A DNA stretch of 64,000 nt, taken from NCBI RefSeq assembly GCF_022430525.1, contig NZ_CP092520.1, positions 310,001-374,000 of the forward strand, in the 5' to 3' direction. Under the pieces are notes generated by a model. That model searched no databases. It saw only the letters and a program-made list of their open reading frames with translations, and was not told the DNA's origin. The translations under genes and the position numbers were made by a program. The DNA is from Cetobacterium somerae (GTDB taxonomy: Bacteria; Fusobacteriota; Fusobacteriia; Fusobacteriales; Fusobacteriaceae). This document shows, in pieces, positions 57,670-64,000 of this stretch. Every line of letters starts with the position of its first letter. Position 1 is the first letter of the stretch.

Positions 57670-59202
57670 CTATATTTTTAATTTACCCACATTCTCTTCT
57701 ACTTTTACTACTATTTTATTAGTTTTAATTAACTCCTCTACTCTTTCTATATCAATATACATAACTCTATCTTTATCATAAAATTCAACTATTTCTCTCA
57801 CTAATGTATGAGCTTCATTTGTTCCTTTACCTAATCTTTTTACATCTCTCAAATCAATGCCTTGACATGCAGCTAAAATTTCCATTGCAATTACTTTTCT
57901 AACATTTCCTAAAATTTCATTAGCTTTTCTAGCAGCTATAGTCCCCATAGATACATGATCCTCTTGATTAGCTGAAGATGGTATTGAATCAACAGATGCA
58001 GGATGAGCTAAAACCTTATTCTCTGAAACCAAAGAAGCTGCACTATATTGAACAATCATAAATCCTGAGTTAACTCCTCCATTTTCAACTAAAAATGCCG
58101 GTAACCCGTTATTCAAAGATGGATTGACTAATCTTTCTAATCTTCTTTCAGATATATTAGCCATCTCTGCTAAAGCTATTCCTAAAAAGTCGAAAGGTAA
58201 TGCCATTGGCTGGCCATGAAAATTTCCTCCAGATAAAACTTCATTTTCTGTTGGAAAAATTATAGGATTATCCGTAACTGCATTCATTTCAATCTCAACT
58301 TTATCTCTTATATAATTTAAAGCATCTTTACTAGCCCCATGAACTTGAGGTGTACATCTAAGTGCATAAGGATCTTGAACTCTTAATTCTCCTTGCTTTG
58401 TTATTGCAGTACTATTCTTTAAAATCTTATTTACATTTTTTGCTGTATTAATTTGTCCTAAATGCCCTCTCACTTCTTGTATTCTTGGATCAAAAGCACA
58501 AATAATTCCATTTAAAGCTTCCATAGATAAACTTGCTGCTACATCTAAATGCTTCATTAAATTTATTGCATCATATACTGTATGAGCTCCAATTGATGTC
58601 ATAACTTGAGTTCCATTAATAAGTGCTAATCCCTCCTTAGAAGACAAACTTTTTATAGGTTTAATTTTCGCTTTTTTTAAGGCTTCTTCCCCGGTATATA
58701 ATTCACTTTTATAATAAGCTTTTCCCAGTCCTAACATAACTAAAACCATATGTGATAATGGTGCTAAATCTCCTGATGCACCTAATGATCCTTTCTCTGG
58801 TATATATGGTGTTATACCTTTATTTAGCATTTCTACTAATAAATCTAAAACTTTTTGACGTATTCCTGAATGACCTTGAATCAAATTATTTACTCTCAAA
58901 AGCATTATTCCTCTAACTTGATCTATTGATAATGGGTTTCCTACACCACATGCATGGCTTATTATTAAATTTCGTTGTAACGTAGCAGTTTCCTCTTTAG
59001 AAATTATACTATCTGAAAATTTTCCAAATCCAGTTGTTATTCCATATGATATTTTTCCTTCTTCTACGTAGTCATCCACTAATTTTCTAGCTATAGAAAC
59101 TCTTTCTTTAGCTTCATCTGAAATTTTTACCTCATACCCATTTCTTGTAACATTAATTAAATCCTCTAAAGTTAGTTTTTTGTTTCCTATTAGTAGTTCC
59201 AA
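57670..59202 (-). CDS. hutH: Histidine ammonia-lyase
   Basis: A 510-residue lyase. GSLGASGDLAPLSH contains Ala142-Ser143-Gly144, the residues that cyclise to the MIO prosthetic group, in the same positions as in the Pseudomonas enzyme. The tyrosine loop YGITTGFGKF and NEDHVSMG-like motif QEDHVSMGTIAARK are also present. It converts L-histidine to urocanate and ammonia. The next enzyme, urocanase (HutU), is not encoded in this window. Confidence 0.97.
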   Translation of the reverse strand: MELLIGNKKLTLEDLINVTRNGYEVKISDEAKERVSIARKLVDDYVEEGKISYGITTGFGKFSDSIISKEETATLQRNLIISHACGVGNPLSIDQVRGIMLLRVNNLIQGHSGIRQKVLDLLVEMLNKGITPYIPEKGSLGASGDLAPLSHMVLVMLGLGKAYYKSELYTGEEALKKAKIKPIKSLSSKEGLALINGTQVMTSIGAHTVYDAINLMKHLDVAASLSMEALNGIICAFDPRIQEVRGHLGQINTAKNVNKILKNSTAITKQGELRVQDPYALRCTPQVHGASKDALNYIRDKVEIEMNAVTDNPIIFPTENEVLSGGNFHGQPMALPFDFLGIALAEMANISERRLERLVNPSLNNGLPAFLVENGGVNSGFMIVQYSAASLVSENKVLAHPASVDSIPSSANQEDHVSMGTIAARKANEILGNVRKVIAMEILAACQGIDLRDVKRLGKGTNEAHTLVREIVEFYDKDRVMYIDIERVEELIKTNKIVVKVEENVGKLKI

Positions 59203-59220
59203 ATCAATCCTGCCTCCTTT

Positions 59221-60519
59221 TTAGAATAATACTCCGCCAATAACCCCTGCTATTATAAGAGGTATATTATAATGTATAAATGTTGGAATACATGTATCCC
59301 TTATATGATCATGCTGTCCATCAGCATTTAATCCAGCTGTTGGTCCTAATGTTGAGTCTGATGCAGGTGATCCTGCGTCTCCTAAAGCTCCTGCACATGC
59401 GATTAATACAATAGTTCCTAATGGAGATATTCCTAATTCTATACATAAAGGAACGTATATAGCTGCTAAAATTGGAATTGTACCAAAAGATGTTCCTATT
59501 CCCATAGTTACAAAAAGTCCAACTAATAGCATCACAAATGACCCCATCAATTTACTTCCCCCTACGACACCAACAACACCTTGTACTAACGGTGCTATTG
59601 CTCCAGTCTCTCTAATAACGCTTCCGTATCCTGCTGCAACCAGCATAATAAATGCTATCAATCCCATAATTCCAATTCCACCACTTATTAATCCATCTAT
59701 TTCATCCCATCTAATAACTTTTGTAGCTAACATAAATCCTATTGCCACAATTGCTCCTAAAGGAAGTGATCCTGTATAAAGTTGTATACCAAAAGCTATA
59801 ATTGCTGATATTAAAGTATACCAATGCTTGAGTTCCATTTTCTCTGGAATATCTTCATGTACTCCACCTATTGATAACTCTTTATAATCTCTTGGTTTAC
59901 TATAACTTACAAAGACAGCTATTAATAAGCCAGCTAACATAGCAATTCCTAAAATCCAAGTAGCTTTCCAAACTTGGCTTAACTCTATATTCATACCATT
60001 ACTAACAATTTGATCTCTAATTATTCCATGAAAAATTAATCCAAATCCTACAGGAAGAACTATATATGGCATTTTTAATCCAAATGTTAAAGAACATGCC
60101 ATAGCTCTTCTATCCATTTTTAATTCATCCATTAATTTCAATAAAGGTGGAATTAATATTGGAATAAAAGCTATATGAACAGGAATTAAATTTTGAGAAA
60201 AACAAGCTATTACAGCAATAATTAATGCTAATATCCATTTTTTTCCACTAACTACTTTAGATATCTTTTTTGATAAAAGTGCAGCTACTCCTGTGCTATT
60301 AATTGCTACAGCTAGCGTACCCAAAAGAATATAACTAAGTGCTGTTTCAGAGTTACCTCCCATTCCACCTATTAAAGTTTTCATAGTTTCGTTTATACCT
60401 ATTCCTGAAGTTGCCCCTGCTACTAAAGCTGCCACTAATATTGCTAGAATTACATTTAATTTTAATAAACTTAGTACAATCATAGTAGTAACTGATAATA
60501 TCACTGGATTAAAAATCAT
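59221..60519 (-). CDS. NhaC-like Na+/H+ antiporter-family transporter, probable histidine importer
   Basis: A 432-residue protein with about 11-12 membrane helices, of the Na+/H+ antiporter-like family. LVAAGYGSVIRETGA and GALGDAGSPASDSTLGPTAG are conserved-looking blocks. As first gene of the hut operon, it most likely takes up histidine (sodium- or proton-coupled); this is an inference from position. GGGAGG ribosome site; promoter at 60561-60589. Confidence 0.82.
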   Translation of the reverse strand: MIFNPVILSVTTMIVLSLLKLNVILAILVAALVAGATSGIGINETMKTLIGGMGGNSETALSYILLGTLAVAINSTGVAALLSKKISKVVSGKKWILALIIAVIACFSQNLIPVHIAFIPILIPPLLKLMDELKMDRRAMACSLTFGLKMPYIVLPVGFGLIFHGIIRDQIVSNGMNIELSQVWKATWILGIAMLAGLLIAVFVSYSKPRDYKELSIGGVHEDIPEKMELKHWYTLISAIIAFGIQLYTGSLPLGAIVAIGFMLATKVIRWDEIDGLISGGIGIMGLIAFIMLVAAGYGSVIRETGAIAPLVQGVVGVVGGSKLMGSFVMLLVGLFVTMGIGTSFGTIPILAAIYVPLCIELGISPLGTIVLIACAGALGDAGSPASDSTLGPTAGLNADGQHDHIRDTCIPTFIHYNIPLIIAGVIGGVLF

Positions 60520-60548
60520 ATGGCCCTCCCTTTACTTTTTTATTTTCT

Positions 60549-60589
60549 TAAGTGGTACTTATATTACCTCACAGATATTTTGAAGTCAA
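60549..60589 (-). promoter_or_regulatory. Promoter and operator-like repeat of the hut operon
   Basis: Minus-strand -35 TTGACT (60584-60589), 17-nt spacer, -10 TAATAT (60561-60566). Just past the -10, an inverted repeat TAAGT-GGT-ACTTA (60549-60561 on the plus strand) covers the likely start point and could bind a repressor. Confidence 0.65.
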
Positions 60590-60626
60590 TAGCTATATAT
60601 AAATTTATTTATATTAATAACTTAAA

Positions 60627-60680
60627 TAAAAAAAGCCATAAAATTAATTAAAAAAGAATTAATTTTATGGCTTTTTATTT
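60627..60680 (-). terminator. Terminator of the hydEGF operon
   Basis: A perfect 20-bp stem (left arm 60630-60649, right arm 60657-60676) beginning AAAAAGCCAT and ending ATGGCTTTTT, loop of 7 nt, followed on the minus strand by T-rich sequence. Confidence 0.88.
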
Positions 60681-60693
60681 TTATAAATATTTT

Positions 60694-61881
60694 TTATTTA
60701 AAAATTTCTAAGGATTTATCTAAAATTCCAGTTACTTCAGCTATAACCAATCCATAATTTGTTATTGGAACATTTAACGACATTGATTCATCTATTCTAC
60801 TTTGCATATGTTTTTTATTTATCATACAAGCTCCACAATGAATAACTAAAGCATATTTTGATAAATCTTCCGGAAAATCTTTTCCTCCTACAAAAGTAAA
60901 TTCAATCTCTTTTCCAGTATAATTTTTTACAAGTTTTGGAATTTTTACTCTACCAATATCTTCATGAGAAGTATTGTGAGTACAAGTTTCTGCAATTAAT
61001 ATCTTATCTCCATGATTCAAAGATTTAAGTTTTTTTACACCTCTAATCAAGTCATTTAAATCTCCTTTTTGTCTAGCAAAAAGAATTGAAAAACTTGTCA
61101 ATTTAGCTCTATCATTTAAAATTCTATCGACATTTTTAAAAGCTTGAGAATCTGTTACAACTAAATCAATATTTTTAATATCCTCTAATGCACTTTCTAA
61201 TTCAGTATCTCTTACCACATAACTTTTTATTCCATGGTCAAGACACTCTCTTATAAGTTGAACTTGAGGTAGTATCAATCTCCCTTTAGGAGCTTCTGAA
61301 TCTACAGGGACAACCATTAAAACTTTCCCATTATAAGGAACTAAATCTCCTAAAAGTTTTGGCTCCTCTTTTTCTTTAGTTATTTCTTTTAAAATATTTT
61401 CTTTTAACATTAAAATAGAATCTCTATTTTTTGTTGAAGCAAATATTGCTCTTGGAAATATCTTTTTTATAACATCTTTTTCGTTTTCAGTTAAAAGATC
61501 ATCTTTATTTATAACAAATAAAAATGGTATATTATATTTCTTAAATTGAATTTCCTGATCTTTATAGAACGCCATATCAATTTTTGTTGCATCCATAACT
61601 AAAATAGCAAAATCAGTTCGTTTTAATTCGTCCAAAGTTTTTTTCACTCTTAACTTTCCAAGAGTTGTATTATCCTCTAATCCGGCAGTATCTATGAATA
61701 ACACTGGTCCAAAAGGTAAAAACTCCATAGCTTTTACTACAGAATCAGTTGTAGTTCCTTCAATTTCTGAAACTATCGCTATATTTTGCTCTGTAATAGC
61801 ATTTAAAAGAGATGATTTTCCAGAGTTGGTTTTTCCAAAAATCCCTATATGTAACCTATTTGAATTTGGGGTATTTTTCAT
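60694..61881 (-). CDS. hydF: [FeFe] hydrogenase maturation GTPase HydF
   Basis: A 395-residue protein. The N-terminal GTPase has G1 GKTNSGKSS, G3 DTAG and G4 NKDD; a dimerisation domain follows; the C-terminal 4Fe-4S site has the HydF pattern CTH near ETCTHNTSHED and HCGAC near the end. HydF is the scaffold on which the 2Fe subcluster of the H-cluster is assembled before transfer to HydA. Last gene of hydE-hydG-hydF. Confidence 0.96.
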   Translation of the reverse strand: MKNTPNSNRLHIGIFGKTNSGKSSLLNAITEQNIAIVSEIEGTTTDSVVKAMEFLPFGPVLFIDTAGLEDNTTLGKLRVKKTLDELKRTDFAILVMDATKIDMAFYKDQEIQFKKYNIPFLFVINKDDLLTENEKDVIKKIFPRAIFASTKNRDSILMLKENILKEITKEKEEPKLLGDLVPYNGKVLMVVPVDSEAPKGRLILPQVQLIRECLDHGIKSYVVRDTELESALEDIKNIDLVVTDSQAFKNVDRILNDRAKLTSFSILFARQKGDLNDLIRGVKKLKSLNHGDKILIAETCTHNTSHEDIGRVKIPKLVKNYTGKEIEFTFVGGKDFPEDLSKYALVIHCGACMINKKHMQSRIDESMSLNVPITNYGLVIAEVTGILDKSLEIFK

Positions 61882-61890
61882 AAGCTCCTC

Positions 61891-63282
61891 CTAAAGATAC
61901 AAGTCTCTTTCTCCATTTTTTATTTTTTCTAATTTTTCTAAAGTCAATAATTTAATATCTTCTCTTTTTATATTTTCTATCTCTCTTGCTATAACTTTTT
62001 CAACTTTTTCCGTTAATTCTAAATCTCCATAATCCATAGCATACTCCATTAAAGTCAATAATGCATTTGGCGAGCAAACATTTTGAATATTTCCACTTTT
62101 AGCTAATTGCATAAATCTATCTCCTGTTCTTCCCATTCTATAGCATGCTGTACAATAACTTGGTATGCAATCTTGATCTAAAAGTTCTTTTAATACCTCT
62201 AGAGGTGTTCTATGATCAGCCAGTTCAAATTGTGTCTGAGTTTTACCTTCTTCTCTGTCTGTATATCCTCCAACATCAGCAGAAGAACCTGCACTTATTT
62301 GAGAAATTCCATATTTTATTAACTCTCTTCTTAACTCAGCAGTTTCTCTCGTTGAAAGAATCATTCCAGTAAATGGAACAGCTAATCTTATTATAGCCAC
62401 AATATTTCTAAATGTATCATCATCTATTTGATGAGGATATTCATCTAAACTCATTCCTTCAGCTTTTTTTATTCTAGGTACAGATATTGTATGGAATCCT
62501 ACTCCGTAATGCTTTTCTAAATATTCATTATGCATCATTAATGCTATAATTTCATATTTATAATCTGCTAATCCAAAAAGAACTCCTGCACCAACATCAT
62601 CTATTCCACCTTCCATTGCTCTATTAAAAGCAGTTAAATGATATTCATAATCTCCTTTTAAAGATTTAGGATGAACTCTCTCATAGGTTGGCTTATGATA
62701 TGTTTCTTGAAATAAAATATATGTCCCTATTTCAGCATCTTTTAATTTTTTATAATTTTCAACTGTTGTTGCTGCAATATTTACATTTATTCTTCTTATA
62801 GAACCATTTTCAAATTTAGTTGTATAAACTGCGTCAATAGCTTCTAGCACATAATCAATAGGTACATTTACAGGATCTTCTCCTAATTCTAAAGCAAGTC
62901 TTTTATGTCCCATTTTCTCTAATAATTTAACTTCATTTTGAATTTGTTCTCTAGTTAGTTTTTTTCTTGGGAATTTATTATCTCTTTTATATCCGCAGTA
63001 TGTACAATTATTTACACAATAATCACTTACATAAAGAGGTGCAAAAACAACTATTCTATTTCCATAAATTGATTTTTTCAACTCTCCTGCAATTTCATAA
63101 AGTCTTTTCTTTTGATTTTCATCTTTTATCTGTAAAAGAGATGCAACCTCTTTATGTGTTAATCCCTCTTTATTGCTAGCTTTATCTAATATTCTATCTA
63201 TCTCTTTGTAATCTGTTACTTTAGATTCTTCTAATAATTTTTCTATATACTCTTGATCAATAAAATTTATTTTCTTTTCCAT
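61891..63282 (-). CDS. hydG: Radical SAM tyrosine lyase HydG
   Basis: A 463-residue radical SAM enzyme. The cluster motif is CVNNCTYC (Cys89, 93, 96). The C-terminal auxiliary cluster site CTACYRMGRTGDRFMQLAKS and a following Cys in NVCSPNAL match the CX2CX22C pattern. HydG cleaves tyrosine to make the CO and CN ligands of the H-cluster. It overlaps hydE by 16 nt and precedes hydF by 9 nt. Confidence 0.97.
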   Translation of the reverse strand: MEKKINFIDQEYIEKLLEESKVTDYKEIDRILDKASNKEGLTHKEVASLLQIKDENQKKRLYEIAGELKKSIYGNRIVVFAPLYVSDYCVNNCTYCGYKRDNKFPRKKLTREQIQNEVKLLEKMGHKRLALELGEDPVNVPIDYVLEAIDAVYTTKFENGSIRRINVNIAATTVENYKKLKDAEIGTYILFQETYHKPTYERVHPKSLKGDYEYHLTAFNRAMEGGIDDVGAGVLFGLADYKYEIIALMMHNEYLEKHYGVGFHTISVPRIKKAEGMSLDEYPHQIDDDTFRNIVAIIRLAVPFTGMILSTRETAELRRELIKYGISQISAGSSADVGGYTDREEGKTQTQFELADHRTPLEVLKELLDQDCIPSYCTACYRMGRTGDRFMQLAKSGNIQNVCSPNALLTLMEYAMDYGDLELTEKVEKVIAREIENIKREDIKLLTLEKLEKIKNGERDLYL

Positions 63283-64000
63283 CTGACATTATCTCCTCTT
63301 GTTAGTATTGGCTGAAAACCAGCTTCTAAAATGCTATTTTCAATCTTTAGTTTCTCTTCTGCTGACTCTTTACCTAAAAAGACCTTTCCATTGTATAAAG
63401 CATATTTTTTTCTGCATTCCATTGGAGAAAGATTTGGCATAATTACATTAGCTCCTGCTTTAAATCCTTTCTCTCTTCCCTTAGGATCTATTGTTCCCAA
63501 AGCAGTTGTTGCTGGTAATAATACATCTGGTAAAAGAAGCCTTATTATTGCAAGTAAAGTAATTGTATCGTAAGCAGTTCCTCCATTTTCATTTTTTAAA
63601 GGAGTATCTTCATGGGGAATAAATGGTCCAATGCCTACCATATGCGGTTTAAGTTTTTTTAAAAAAATTAAATCTTTAGCATAGTCTATTAGTTTTAACC
63701 CTGGTAATCCTATTAAAAATCCACTTCCCACTTGATATCCAATTTCTTTAAGAGATTCTAAACATTTTTTTCTATTATCTAAAGACATATTTGGATGAAG
63801 CTCTTTATAAAGTTTCTCATTTACTGTTTCATGTCTCAATAAATATCTATCTGCTCCTGCTTCATATAATCTTTTAAAAGATTCTTCTCCTCTTTCTCCA
63901 AGAGAAAGAGTAATAGCTATGTCTGAGTATTTACCTTTTAAAGTTTTTATTATACTTTCTAAAAGCTCATCAGAAAAATAACTATCTTCTCCACCTTGAA
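63267..64000 (-). CDS. hydE: Radical SAM maturase HydE (N-terminus off the window)
   Basis: About 244 codons of the C-terminal part are visible; the frame is open to base 64000, starting within QGGEDSYFSDELLES, so the radical SAM CxxxCxxC motif lies beyond the edge. RYLLRHETVNEKLY, GSGFLIGLPGLKL and GPFIPHEDTPL are HydE blocks. HydE works on the dithiomethylamine bridge pathway of the 2Fe subcluster. An in-frame ATG at 63839 is internal, not a start. Confidence 0.94.
   Translation of the reverse strand, partial: QGGEDSYFSDELLESIIKTLKGKYSDIAITLSLGERGEESFKRLYEAGADRYLLRHETVNEKLYKELHPNMSLDNRKKCLESLKEIGYQVGSGFLIGLPGLKLIDYAKDLIFLKKLKPHMVGIGPFIPHEDTPLKNENGGTAYDTITLLAIIRLLLPDVLLPATTALGTIDPKGREKGFKAGANVIMPNLSPMECRKKYALYNGKVFLGKESAEEKLKIENSILEAGFQPILTRGDNVRWKRK

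Noticed and set aside
63267-63839. Treating the 190-residue stretch as a complete small protein
   Set aside because: The frame stays open to the window edge with HydE sequence; it is the C-terminal part of a larger gene.

Overview
The window is AT-rich, gene-dense bacterial DNA with UGA used as a normal stop codon. Gene style and content suggest an anaerobic, fermentative member of the Fusobacteriota (Cetobacterium or Fusobacterium-like): lipoprotein signal peptides, a MinCDE system with MinE, [FeFe] hydrogenase with HydEFG, DhaKLM, histidine catabolism through formiminoglutamate, and saccharolytic operons. This placement is an inference from gene content; no rRNA or other marker gene is present. 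There are 56 protein genes, two of them cut by the window edges. I saw no tRNA, rRNA, insertion sequence, prophage or CRISPR array. No gene-free stretch exceeds 300 bases; the longest is 24467-24693.

Layout. 1-6027 (-): a Pel-type exopolysaccharide operon, read from a GH114-type hydrolase through pelD, a DUF2194/PelA-type deacetylase and a PelE-like protein to pelF (cut). The two catalytic halves of PelA are separate genes here, and the hydrolase appears circularly permuted. 6048-8218 (-): an iron-sulfur protein and an EamA transporter. 8284-10052 (-): minCDE. 10234-13947 (-): exported GH2 beta-galactosidase. 14101-24466 (-): an L-fucose operon (aldolase, kinase, ABC importer without its own ATPase, GH151-like alpha-L-fucosidase, M81 peptidase, fucose isomerase), divergent from a LacI-type regulator. 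25723-31119 (-): BCCT transporter, a small siroheme reductase/DUF1858 operon, and dhaKLM. 31276-38951: a small orphan gene, a shared-type sugar ABC ATPase, galM and a ROK regulator (-), divergent from galK-galT, GIY-YIG and TSUP genes (+). 39004-44587 (-): M42 peptidase, peptide-binding lipoprotein, alpha/beta hydrolase, glycine-zipper lipoprotein, TSCPD protein, Rrf2 regulator and a small membrane protein. 44765-52243 (+): a coiled-coil protein, an HhH/sigma-4-like protein, an SF1 helicase with a RelE-like head, and an [FeFe] hydrogenase that overlaps the helicase by 4 nt. 52320-54769: DUF4403 protein (+) and a Gfo/Idh/MocA oxidoreductase (-). 54845-60519 (-): hut operon without hutU. 60694-64000 (-): hydE-hydG-hydF.

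How it fits together. Fucosidase and exported beta-galactosidase would release L-fucose and galactose from host-type glycans. Fucose is handled by FucI, the FGGY kinase and FucA; galactose by GalM, GalK and GalT. The MsmK/UgpC-type ATPase at 31559-32683 is the only sugar ABC ATPase in the window and is a candidate to power the fucose importer. Hydrogenase and its maturases would dispose of fermentation electrons. The less explained parts are the permuted Pel hydrolase, the helicase block joined to hydA, and a hydrogenase carrying a NuoF-derived module that has lost its cluster cysteines.
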